A stretch of 64,000 bases of DNA from Lysobacterales bacterium. GTDB taxonomy: Bacteria > Pseudomonadota > Gammaproteobacteria > Xanthomonadales > Rhodanobacteraceae. Made by a program: the position numbers and the translations under genes. Every line of letters begins with the position of its first letter. Positions within the stretch are counted from its first letter, which is position 1. Under the pieces are notes generated by a model. That model was not told where the DNA came from. It did no database searches and saw only the letters and a list, made by a program, of their open reading frames with translations. The DNA lies in assembly GCA_021324945.1 (NCBI GenBank), contig JAJPID010000065.1, positions 1 to 64,000 on the forward strand, read 5' to 3'. Shown here one piece after another: positions 57,063 to 64,000 of this stretch.

Positions 57063-57560
57063 ATGCGCAAGACTGTACTTTCCAAGACCGTACTTTCAAT
57101 GATAGCCGCCGCCGCGATCGGCGCTTCCTCGCTGGCCATCGCCGCAGGCGGCATGGGCCATGAGTGGCAAGGCCATCACGGCATGGCGATGCACGAGCTG
57201 GACAAACTGAATCTCACCGACGCGCAGCGTGATCAGATCAAGCAGATCGCCAAGCAGAATTTCGAGCAGTTGAAGCCGCAGATGGATGCGCTGCGCCAGC
57301 AGCGGCAGACGTTCGAATCAACCGATCCGACCGCGTCCGGTTATCAGACCGCCGCCAACAATCTCGCACAGGCGGAAGCGGATGCGGCGCGCGCGCGGGT
57401 GCTGCAACGCGCCGCGGTGCGCGCGCAGATCTACAACATCCTGACGCCCGCGCAACGCACGCAACTGGCGAGTCTGCGCGCGCAGCAGGAAGCGCGCCGG
57501 CAGCAGTGGGAGCAGTTCAAGGCGCAGCATCCGGTGTCGGGCGATTCGTCCGCGCAATAA
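57063..57560 (+). CDS. Spy/CpxP-like periplasmic LTXXQ protein
   Basis: A 165-residue periplasmic protein with signal peptide SMIAAAAIGASSLAIAAGG. The mature helical domain has LTDAQRDQIKQIAKQNFEQLKPQM and LTPAQRTQLASLRAQQEARRQQW, two LTxxQ motifs as in Spy and CpxP. In enterobacteria these act as a chaperone and as the feedback inhibitor of CpxA, and both are CpxR targets. The divergent Cpx-like pair and the CpxR box support that role. CAGGAG precedes the ATG at 57063; a rho-independent terminator follows. Confidence 0.9.
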   Translation: MRKTVLSKTVLSMIAAAAIGASSLAIAAGGMGHEWQGHHGMAMHELDKLNLTDAQRDQIKQIAKQNFEQLKPQMDALRQQRQTFESTDPTASGYQTAANNLAQAEADAARARVLQRAAVRAQIYNILTPAQRTQLASLRAQQEARRQQWEQFKAQHPVSGDSSAQ

Positions 57561-57580
57561 CAAGAGCAGAGCGCGACCGC

Positions 57581-57613
57581 GGCGGCCATCGAGCGATCGA
57601 TGGCCGCCTTTTT
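57581..57613 (+). terminator. Rho-independent terminator of the Spy/CpxP-like gene
   Basis: GGCGGCCATCGA-GCGA-TCGATGGCCGCC, a perfect 12-bp stem, followed by TTTTT. It ends at the stop codon of the convergent hutF gene. Confidence 0.88.
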
Positions 57614-59091
57614 CATGCCTGCATCGCAAGCATCTCGACGCAAGCGCGATACCGCGCGACGATGCGTTCCTCGTCGCGATGCCGGAAATCGCGCACTACC
57701 CAATCGCCGTGGACCATCACGTCCCGCACCAGCGGTGTGTTGCCGGCGAAGACGAAACTGTCCAACAGGTTGTATCTATCGCGCGCTGTCAGCAGCGGCG
57801 AGCTTTCGTCCAACACCAGCAGGTCGGCACGTGCGCCGACACCGAATGGCGCCATGCCGGAAGCGTGTGTGCCGCCCCGCAACGCGGTCTTCCACAAAGT
57901 CTCGCCCACACTGTCACCGGCTTCGCGCGCCGCGACGTTGCGGCTGCGTGTAAGCAGGCGCTGGCCGTATTCCAGCCAACGCAACTCCTCGACCGGCGAA
58001 ACCGAGATATGCGAATCGGAACCGATGCCGAGCGTACCGCCAGCATCCAGATAATCGGAGAGTGGAAACAGGCCGTCGCCCAGATTCGCTTCCGTGGTCG
58101 GGCACAGCCCGGCGACTGCGCCGGACCTGGCGATGTTCGCGATTTCACCCTCGTCCAGATGCGTGGCGTGCACCAGGCACCAGTGCGCATCGACATCGAC
58201 ATGATCGAACAACCAGCGCACCGGGCGAGCGCCGCGCGTGGCGAGACACTCCTCGACCTCGGTGATTTGTTCGGCGATGTGGATGTGGATGGGCATCGCC
58301 ATTCGTTCTCGCGAGCCATCCCCCCATACACCTTGGGCCCCTTTCGCCGCGAGCGGGGGCAGGGAATGCAAAAGCTCGCGCATCGCCGCTTCCGGCACCG
58401 CGCGCAGCGAGTGCAAGGCGACGCCGACGCGCAGCATCGGCGATTCGAGTGTTAGCAGGAAGTCGATCAGCCGTAAATACGTCTGTAGGTCCATGCCGAA
58501 GCGGCACTGACGCTCGCTCAAAGGGCGCCCGTCGAATCCGCCGGTCATGTAAAGCACGGGCAACAAGGTCAGGCCGATTCCGGCCTCTTTCGCCGCTTCG
58601 ATCAACGCCAGCGACATCGCATGCCGGTCGGCATACGGCTTTCCATCCGGCGCGTGATGCAGATAATGGAACTCGCAGACCTGCGTGTAGCCAGCCTTCA
58701 ACATCTCGACGTACAGCTGCGCCGCGATCGCACGCAGATCGTCCGGACCGATTCGCGATGCGAACGCATACATCGCTTCGCGCCACGACCAGAAGTTGTC
58801 TTGAGAAGTGCGGTCATGGATGACCGCTTCTTGATCTTCGCGCCCATGGATGAGCGCACCTGCATGAGGGCCGCGCCCACGTTTTTCGGCCAGCCCCGCC
58901 ATCGCGCGCTGGAACGCGTGCGAATGCAGATTCGGCATGCCGGGCAGTACGAAGCGGTGTTTCGATTCATATCCAACCGTTTCGGACGCACCCCAATCCG
59001 CAATGCGGCCGTCCGCAATGCGCAGATTGGAGCCGCTACGCCACCCCTGCGGCGTCCACAGATTTTCCGCATGCACCATCGTTGCTTTCAT
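57613..59091 (-). CDS. hutF: Formimidoylglutamate deiminase with two in-frame insertions
   Basis: HutF converts N-formimino-glutamate to N-formylglutamate in the five-step histidine pathway of pseudomonads and relatives. The amidohydrolase has metal ligands in GMPNLHSHAFQRAMAGL, IHIHIAEQITEVEECL and LGIGSDSHISVSPVEELRWLEYGQRL. At about 492 residues it exceeds the usual 450-455. Two inserts explain this: ALIHGREDQEAVIHDRTSQ (19 residues, the 57-nt repeat) just after the first metal loop, and about 15 residues (AQGVWGDGSRER) before HIHIAEQ. The frame is intact and catalytic residues are kept, so it may still be active. AGGA precedes the ATG at 59091. Confidence 0.93.
   Translation of the reverse strand: MKATMVHAENLWTPQGWRSGSNLRIADGRIADWGASETVGYESKHRFVLPGMPNLHSHAFQRAMAGLAEKRGRGPHAGALIHGREDQEAVIHDRTSQDNFWSWREAMYAFASRIGPDDLRAIAAQLYVEMLKAGYTQVCEFHYLHHAPDGKPYADRHAMSLALIEAAKEAGIGLTLLPVLYMTGGFDGRPLSERQCRFGMDLQTYLRLIDFLLTLESPMLRVGVALHSLRAVPEAAMRELLHSLPPLAAKGAQGVWGDGSRERMAMPIHIHIAEQITEVEECLATRGARPVRWLFDHVDVDAHWCLVHATHLDEGEIANIARSGAVAGLCPTTEANLGDGLFPLSDYLDAGGTLGIGSDSHISVSPVEELRWLEYGQRLLTRSRNVAAREAGDSVGETLWKTALRGGTHASGMAPFGVGARADLLVLDESSPLLTARDRYNLLDSFVFAGNTPLVRDVMVHGDWVVRDFRHRDEERIVARYRACVEMLAMQA
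58801..58857 (-). repeat. 57-nt two-hairpin interspersed element, copy 2 (inside hutF)
   Basis: Read on the minus strand: GCGCTC-ATCCAT-GGGCGC, linker GAAGATCAAGAA, GCGGTC-ATCCAT-GACCGC, then ACTTCTCAA. Linker and tail match the copy at 7359-7415 almost exactly while the stems differ in compensated pairs (for example GCGGTC/GACCGC against GCAGAC/GTCTGC). Length 57 is a multiple of three, which keeps hutF open. Confidence 0.8.
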
Positions 59092-59166
59092 CGCCATTCC
59101 TGTGTCAGTGCGATCGCGCATCGAAGCGGGAGACCGCGGCGGCATCCTATCGGCAATAATGCATCG

Positions 59167-60522
59167 ATGCAGGAGCCCACCGATCCCGCCAAGCCGCGTT
59201 TGCAGCACCTGTTGCGCCACGACTGGATTTCGCCGCAGCAATGGCGTCGCCGCCTGCTGTTCTGGTGCGGCGCGTTGGCGGTCGCGGTCACCGCGATCGT
59301 GTTCGCCAGACTCAGCACGCTCGCCTACCAGACTTTCGTGCGCATGATCGCACACCGTTCCTGGTTGCCGTTGCTGCTGACGCCCGCCGTGTTCGCGTTG
59401 CTGGCTTGGTTGACCTCCGGTGCCTTGAAAGCCACGCGCGGCTCGGGCATCCCTCAGGCGATCGCGGCATTGCAGATCGAAGACGAAAACTTCCGGCACC
59501 GTTTGCTTTCATTGCGCATCGCGGCCGGCAAGATGGCGCTGACTTTGGCTGGACTGCTCGCGGGTGCATCAATCGGCCGCGAAGGCCCGACCGTGCACGT
59601 GGGCGCGGGATTGTTGTATTCGCTGGGACGGCGTTTCGGTTTCGCGGAACCCGCAGCGGCGGGGAGATTCGTGCTGGCCGGCGCGGCGGCGGGACTGGCC
59701 GCCGCATTCAACACGCCGCTGGCGGGTGTGGTGTTCGCGATCGAGGAAATGGCCGGCGCGTTCGAACACCGCATGAGCGGCATCATTCTCACCGCGGTGA
59801 TCATCGCGGGCATAGTTTCACTGGGACTGCTCGGCAACTACGCCTATTTCGGATCCGTCAACACTGCGCTACCACTGGGGCAGAGCTGGCTGGCGGTGCT
59901 GGTCTGCGGCGGGCTGTGCGGATTGGCAGGCGGCTTGTTCGCGCGTGTGATCCTGCTGAACGGCGGCGTGCTCTCTCGTGTCGCAAGGCTTCGCGCGCGT
60001 TTTCCGATTCCGTTCGCCGCCGCGTGCGGACTGGCCCTCGCGATCCTTGGTCTCGCCAGCGCGAACAGCGTGTACGGCACAGGTTACGATCAGGCGCGTG
60101 CGATCCTGCAACAGGCGGCCGGTGCGCCCGGCGTCGGTTTTGGCGGTTACAAATTTCTCGCCAATATCGTCTCGTATTGGGCCGGCATTCCCGGCGGCAT
60201 CTTTTCGCCCGCGCTGGCAGTCGGCGCGGGACTGGGCCAGAGCATCGCGCACCTGCTGCCGGGCTCGCCCGCGGCGGCGGTCGTATTGCTGGGCATGGCG
60301 GGTTACCTCGCCGGCGTGACGCAGGCGCCGTTGACCTCGGCGATCATCTCGATGGAATTGACCGACAATCAGGCGATGATCATTCCGATTTTGGCGGTGT
60401 GCCTGATCGCGCGCGGCACGTCCGCGCTATTCTGTCCGGTGCCGGTGTATCGCGCGTTCGCGCAGCGATTGGTTGCGGAGCACGAACAAGAGTTGGGCAA
60501 GCCGGGGGCCGCGAACCGATGA
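59167..60522 (+). CDS. ClC-family chloride channel/transporter
   Basis: A 451-residue ClC protein. Selectivity-filter motifs are present: GSGIP, the GREGPTVHVGAG loop (with the Glu of the gate), and GIPGGIFSPALAVGAGLG. TM segments and the final AGYLAGVTQAPLTSAIISMELT are typical. No CBS domains follow. The gating Glu suggests a Cl-/H+ antiporter. The TGA stop overlaps the hutI start (ATGA). Such coupling with a histidine-degradation gene is unusual. The ATG at 59167 is chosen. Confidence 0.92.
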   Translation: MQEPTDPAKPRLQHLLRHDWISPQQWRRRLLFWCGALAVAVTAIVFARLSTLAYQTFVRMIAHRSWLPLLLTPAVFALLAWLTSGALKATRGSGIPQAIAALQIEDENFRHRLLSLRIAAGKMALTLAGLLAGASIGREGPTVHVGAGLLYSLGRRFGFAEPAAAGRFVLAGAAAGLAAAFNTPLAGVVFAIEEMAGAFEHRMSGIILTAVIIAGIVSLGLLGNYAYFGSVNTALPLGQSWLAVLVCGGLCGLAGGLFARVILLNGGVLSRVARLRARFPIPFAAACGLALAILGLASANSVYGTGYDQARAILQQAAGAPGVGFGGYKFLANIVSYWAGIPGGIFSPALAVGAGLGQSIAHLLPGSPAAAVVLLGMAGYLAGVTQAPLTSAIISMELTDNQAMIIPILAVCLIARGTSALFCPVPVYRAFAQRLVAEHEQELGKPGAANR

Positions 60523-61751
60523 ACGCGCGTTGGGATCACCTGCTGCTCGACTGCACGCTGGTCACGCTGGCAGACGACCATGGTTATGACTTGATCGGGC
60601 ACGGTGCACTGGGCTGGCGCGACGGCGAGATCGTTTTTGCAGGCGCGATCGATGATTTGCCGGACAAACCCGATGTGCTTGCAAGGCAGGTGGAATCGCT
60701 GCATGGCGCGCTGATCACCCCGGGGCTGGTCGATTGCCATACGCATTTGGTATTCGCCGGCGATCGCGCCGACGAATTCGAGCGCCGGCTGCAGGGCGAG
60801 AGTTATGAAGCCATCGCGCGTGCAGGCGGCGGCATTCTTTCGACCGTGCTCGCCACGCGCGCGGCGAGCGAAGACGAGCTGTTCGCGCAGTCATTGCCGC
60901 GTGCGCGCGCATTGATCGCGGATGGCGCCACTACACTTGAAATCAAATCCGGCTACGGCCTTGATCTCGACACCGAATTGAAGATGCTGCGGGTGGCGCG
61001 GCGGATCGGCAAGGAGCTGGATATCACGGTACGCACTACCCTGCTCGGCCTGCATGCGCTGCCGCCGGAATATCGCGACCGTCGCGATGAATATGTCACG
61101 ATGGTGCGCGAAGAATGGCTGCCAGCGGCAAAACGCGAAGGTTTGGCCGATGCGGTGGATGCGTTTTGCGAAGGCATCGGTTTCACGCCGGACGAAGTGC
61201 GGCGCGTGTTCGGACGCGCACGCGAACTGAACTTGCCGGTGAAGCTGCACGCGGATCAATTGTCGGGCCTCGGGGGCGGTGGTCTGGCGGCGGAACACGC
61301 CGCGCTGTCGGCCGATCATCTGGAATGCGCCGGCAACGAGTGCATCGCTGCCATGGCCGATGCGGGGACTGTCGCGGTGCTGCTGCCCGGCAGTTTCTAC
61401 GCACTGCGCGAAACGCGGCTGCCGCCCATGGAAGCGCTGCGCGCGCGAGGGGTGCCGATCGCCGTCGCCACTGATCTGAACCCCGGTACTTCGCCATTAC
61501 GCTCGTTGCGGCTGGCGATCAATCTGGCTTGCACGCTGTTCGGTCTGACGCCCGAAGAGGCGCTGCGCGGCGCCACGGTCAATGCGGCGCGCGCGCTGGG
61601 CCTGCGCGATCGCGGCCGGCTGATCCCCGGACAGCGCGCGGACGTGGCGGTCTGGAACGCACACACGCCCTCGGAACTGGCCTACTGGATCGGCGGTTCA
61701 CTCCTGCAACGCGGGTTCGCCGGAGGACGCGAATTGTCCTTGCGCGCCTGA
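60519..61751 (+). CDS. hutI: Imidazolonepropionase
   Basis: HutI opens the imidazolone ring of 4-imidazolone-5-propionate to give N-formimino-L-glutamate. The 410-residue amidohydrolase has the first metal motif VDCHTHLVFAGDRADEFERRLQGESYEAIARAGGGILSTV, HADQLSGLGGGGLAAEHAALSADHLE and ATDLNPGTSPLRSLRLAINLACTLFGLTPEEAL. The start overlaps the chloride-channel stop. With hutU and hutF in this window it covers three of the pathway steps. Confidence 0.97.
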   Translation: MNARWDHLLLDCTLVTLADDHGYDLIGHGALGWRDGEIVFAGAIDDLPDKPDVLARQVESLHGALITPGLVDCHTHLVFAGDRADEFERRLQGESYEAIARAGGGILSTVLATRAASEDELFAQSLPRARALIADGATTLEIKSGYGLDLDTELKMLRVARRIGKELDITVRTTLLGLHALPPEYRDRRDEYVTMVREEWLPAAKREGLADAVDAFCEGIGFTPDEVRRVFGRARELNLPVKLHADQLSGLGGGGLAAEHAALSADHLECAGNECIAAMADAGTVAVLLPGSFYALRETRLPPMEALRARGVPIAVATDLNPGTSPLRSLRLAINLACTLFGLTPEEALRGATVNAARALGLRDRGRLIPGQRADVAVWNAHTPSELAYWIGGSLLQRGFAGGRELSLRA

Positions 61752-61872
61752 TGCATCCCTCACTCAGGTCACACAATGTGACGCGGCCGCCGAGCGCGCA
61801 CTGCATCACATTCCGCGCTCGCTCACGAGAGAAAGATTGCGCACGGAAGGATTCGCTCACAGGGGAGCGATC

Positions 61873-62355
61873 ATGCGTGGTTTCCTTGGATTTCTTGCGC
61901 TCGCGGTGGCATTCGCCACCATGCCGGCGTGGTGCGGCGAAGCGAGCGGTCAGTTGATGGTATCGGTGACGGTGGTGGCCTCATGCCGCTTGAGCGTCGA
62001 CACCACGGCCCTTTCGTTCGGCAACGTCGATCAGGATGCCGGCAGCGCCAGCGCCGCTGTGGATCTGGGCGTGCGCTGTTCCAGCCGGCAGCCATACGCA
62101 ATCGGTTTCGATTACGGCGAGCATGCCGTCGGTGCGCAGCGGCACATGAGCAACGGCAGCGCCGAAGTTTCCTATCAGTTGTATGCGGATGCCTCGCGCC
62201 GTCACGCGCTGGGCCCGCATGGCAGCGGCGGCGAATTGCAGGGCATCGGCAATGGCGAGGAACAACGCCTGCCACTGTATGCGCGCCTTGATCTGGACCG
62301 CAATACACCGGCGGGCACCTACTCCGACGTGGTGCGGATGACCGTGACGTGGTGA
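61873..62355 (+). CDS. Spore coat U domain-like secreted protein
   Basis: A 160-residue secreted protein with signal peptide FLGFLALAVAFATMPAWC. The domain matches the spore coat U/SCPU beta-sandwich: VSVTVVASCRLSVDTTALSFGNVDQ, AVDLGVRCSSRQPYAIGFDYG, YQLYADASRRHALG and the closing TPAGTYSDVVRMTVTW. In Csu pili several such genes form a cluster with a chaperone and usher; none is next to this one. AGGGGAG before the ATG fixes the start. A strong terminator follows four bases after the stop. Confidence 0.87.
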   Translation: MRGFLGFLALAVAFATMPAWCGEASGQLMVSVTVVASCRLSVDTTALSFGNVDQDAGSASAAVDLGVRCSSRQPYAIGFDYGEHAVGAQRHMSNGSAEVSYQLYADASRRHALGPHGSGGELQGIGNGEEQRLPLYARLDLDRNTPAGTYSDVVRMTVTW

Positions 62356-62358
62356 TGC

Positions 62359-62384
62359 GAAAGCCCGCCTTGCGGCGGGCTTTC
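62359..62384. terminator. Terminator hairpin
   Basis: GAAAGCCCGCC-TTGC-GGCGGGCTTTC, a perfect 11-bp stem with flanking A and T residues, lies between the SCPU-like gene and the convergent THX gene and can act both ways. Confidence 0.85.
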
Positions 62385-62404
62385 TTGTGCATGTCCTCGA
62401 TGAG

Positions 62405-62590
62405 TCAGCTCGCGGATTTCTTCGCCGCGGCCTTTTTCGGTGCAGCCTTCTTCACGGCCGGACGCGCTGCCGGCTTCGGCGCCGCGGGTTTCTTCACGGC
62501 GGTCTTCGATTTCGGCGAATGCGGCCGCGCGTTGCCGTGGCTGCCGCGATAGATCTTGCCCTTGCGTGTCTTTCTGTCGCCTTTGCCCAT
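62405..62590 (-). CDS. 30S ribosomal protein THX-like
   Basis: A 61-residue, highly basic protein. The first 24 residues (GKGDRKTRKGKIYRGSHGNARP) are the THX/RPTHX core. The rest is a Lys/Ala/Pro tail (VKKPAAPKPAARPAVKKAAPKK, then AAAKKSAS) like histone H1, which is common in xanthomonads. It probably binds 16S rRNA at the top of the 30S head. The second of two adjacent ATG codons gives the family start. Confidence 0.82.
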   Translation of the reverse strand: MGKGDRKTRKGKIYRGSHGNARPHSPKSKTAVKKPAAPKPAARPAVKKAAPKKAAAKKSAS

Positions 62591-62637
62591 CACTCAACTC
62601 CGGTTGAAATGCGTGCGCGATGGTAACAGTGCGGCCG

Positions 62638-64000
62638 TTAATTCGGAATCGGCGTGACCCAATCAATCGCACGCAGGAAATCCGGCGAGCGCCCGGTGAA
62701 AAACAGACAAAGGTCGTGAGTCCCTGCCGCGGAGAAGTCTGCGTGCACCGTAGCGAGACTCCCTCGCGGCATATCCTTCATTGGGATCGAAGCCAGCAGT
62801 AGTCCGTCGCAATCGTCCTGATGGATTTCCAGCTCGCCCGCGTGCGAGTGCGGCGGCCGCGTTACGATCTTGGCGGCATCGTGCCAGAGCTGAAAATTGT
62901 TCGGCACAGTGCCGATGCGGACATCGACGCGACGGATATCAGAAAGATCGAGCTGCGGGTAACTCCAGCACGGATCGAGCAGGTCGAGATTGAAATAGGC
63001 GCCTGCTTCGCCCGGGCCATCTTCCAGCCGCAGTGCCAGGCCGCTCTTGCAGGGTTTCAATTGATCGCTGCGCAGACGCAGCAGCGATTGCGGATCGAGC
63101 TCGCGAGAACGCCTGGCCGCCAATGACTCGTCGTTTGCAAAGGCGCTTGTTCGAATCGTGGTCGGCATGGTTGCGATGAACGGCCCGGAGTAGATGCGCG
63201 AATGTATTGCAGGTTCGCTGCCATCCAACGTGTAGCGGATCGTGCCGAAGCCGGTCTGATTGGACAATGTCACGCGCGCGCGCCGCCCGCCGTCCGGCTG
63301 CACTTCGATCTTCACCGCAAACGCATCGTCGGAATAGTTCACGCCGAGCGCGCGATAACGCGCCAGTTGCGCAGGCATGCGCGCGAGAAACCCGTTCCAG
63401 TTCCGCGCATCGCGCGGCGACCACAACACCTCCGCCAACGCGGCTATGCGCGGAAACGCCGCGTGCTCTACCCGCGCGGGCGTGGTCAGGTATTCGCTCC
63501 ACAGATTCGCCTGCGCGCCGATCACGTGTCGCATCTGCTGCGCGTCCAACTCGGATGGCACCGGCTCGAAGTCGTAAACGTCTTTCAATGAAACCACGGA
63601 AGGCCGACCCGTTGGCTCATCCGGCAGATCGCTTTGCAGATGATCGAAATACATTTGCGGCGACGGCGACATCACCGTGTCGTGGCCGAGCCTCGCCGCC
63701 TCTATCGCGCCTTGAGCGCCGCGCCAGGACATCACGACGGCATTCGCCGGCAAACCGCCTTGCAGGATTTCGTCCCAGCCGATCAAGGTGCGACCGCGCG
63801 CGGAGACGTCCTTGCCGACCTGTGCCACAAACCACGCCTGCAACGCGTCTTCGTCCTTTATGCCGAGCCCGCGCATCTTGCGCCGGATCTTCTTCGACGC
63901 CAGCCATTGATCCTTCACCGCCTCATCTCCGCCGATGTGGATGTAGGGCGAAGGAAACAACGTCATGACTTGATCGAGCACGTGATCGAGGAATGCGAAC
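62638..64000 (-). CDS. Beta-N-acetylhexosaminidase, GH20 (partial)
   Basis: The C-terminal part, at least 454 residues, of a family 20 hexosaminidase; the N-terminus lies past the window end. The catalytic Asp-Glu pair is in YIHIGGDEAVKDQW; WDEILQGGLPANAVVMSWRG and GAQANLWSEYLTT follow, then AALAEVLWSP and a C-terminal Ig-like part with TIRYTLDGSEPAIHSRIYSG. It releases terminal GlcNAc or GalNAc from glycans. An internal ATG at 63981 is not the true start because the frame stays open and family-like to base 64000. Confidence 0.93.
   Translation of the reverse strand, partial: FAFLDHVLDQVMTLFPSPYIHIGGDEAVKDQWLASKKIRRKMRGLGIKDEDALQAWFVAQVGKDVSARGRTLIGWDEILQGGLPANAVVMSWRGAQGAIEAARLGHDTVMSPSPQMYFDHLQSDLPDEPTGRPSVVSLKDVYDFEPVPSELDAQQMRHVIGAQANLWSEYLTTPARVEHAAFPRIAALAEVLWSPRDARNWNGFLARMPAQLARYRALGVNYSDDAFAVKIEVQPDGGRRARVTLSNQTGFGTIRYTLDGSEPAIHSRIYSGPFIATMPTTIRTSAFANDESLAARRSRELDPQSLLRLRSDQLKPCKSGLALRLEDGPGEAGAYFNLDLLDPCWSYPQLDLSDIRRVDVRIGTVPNNFQLWHDAAKIVTRPPHSHAGELEIHQDDCDGLLLASIPMKDMPRGSLATVHADFSAAGTHDLCLFFTGRSPDFLRAIDWVTPIPN

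Noticed and set aside
59241-61751. Plus-strand open frame of 836 codons that runs through the ClC gene and continues in frame into hutI
   Set aside because: The first 425 codons are the wrong frame of the ClC gene; the join arises because the ATGA overlap shifts frame by one. HutI has its own start at 60519.

Overview
The window is about 62-65% GC, densely coded, and reads as chromosomal DNA of a gammaproteobacterium of the Xanthomonadales, most likely Rhodanobacteraceae (Rhodanobacter/Dyella type). The pointers are a 41-residue L36 protein of the xanthomonad kind, a THX-like ribosomal protein with a Lys/Ala tail, GTAG-type REP doublets, and the canonical rpsP-rimM-trmD-rplS order next to ffh. 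The lineage is inferred from gene content and sequence style; no database was searched.

Layout. 1-5.1 kb: translation and secretion housekeeping (rplS, trmD, rimM, rpsP, ffh), a decayed HTH-GNAT regulator gene and a CcsA/YpjD-like membrane protein. 5.2-11.2 kb: transketolase, L36, and an agmatine-to-putrescine pair (aguA-aguB) with a TraB-family protein. 11.3-21.2 kb: a YeiH-type exporter with a divergent LysR regulator, then an operon of one membrane fusion protein and two RND permeases behind a near-ideal palindromic operator. 21.3-28.5 kb: two small cytochromes c, NfuA, a pterin dehydratase, RluC, RNase E with a structured leader, and a GacA/UvrY-type response regulator. 28.6-28.9 kb: tRNA-Gly(GCC) and tRNA-Cys(GCA).

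29.0-42.8 kb is the most interesting part. An ECF sigma factor, an RskA-type anti-sigma factor and a photolyase form one operon. Beside it lie an eight-gene, mostly overlapping operon for remodelling membrane acyl chains (desaturase, FAD oxidoreductase, DUF1365, cyclopropane synthase, DUF2878, DUF1295, second CFA-family methyltransferase, lipocalin) and a divergent lipocalin-tspO-PNPOx group. A further unit encodes a lipoprotein hydrolase and a MAPEG protein. Three start regions carry CATCC-N15-(C/A)CGTAT and the sigma gene carries a weaker match at the same spacing, so the whole block looks like one autoregulated light/singlet-oxygen or membrane-stress regulon.

43.0-50.2 kb: catalase-peroxidase, a GH92 mannosidase, a FucP-type sugar transporter and fragments of two decayed genes. 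50.3-61.8 kb: histidine-utilization genes hutU, hutF and hutI, scattered and interleaved with a thiopurine methyltransferase, a phosphodiesterase, a Cpx-like two-component system with a Spy/CpxP-like target carrying a perfect CpxR box, and a ClC channel overlapping hutI. 61.9-64 kb: a spore-coat-U-like protein, THX, and a GH20 hexosaminidase cut by the window end.

A second theme is small hairpin DNA. A 57-nt two-hairpin element occurs in the L36 leader and again, at exactly 19 codons, inside hutF, with compensatory stem changes. Related hairpins with the same six-base loop (RTCCMT) occur at 22.2 kb and between the two tRNA genes. A GTAG-type REP doublet supplies the stop codons of two convergent genes.
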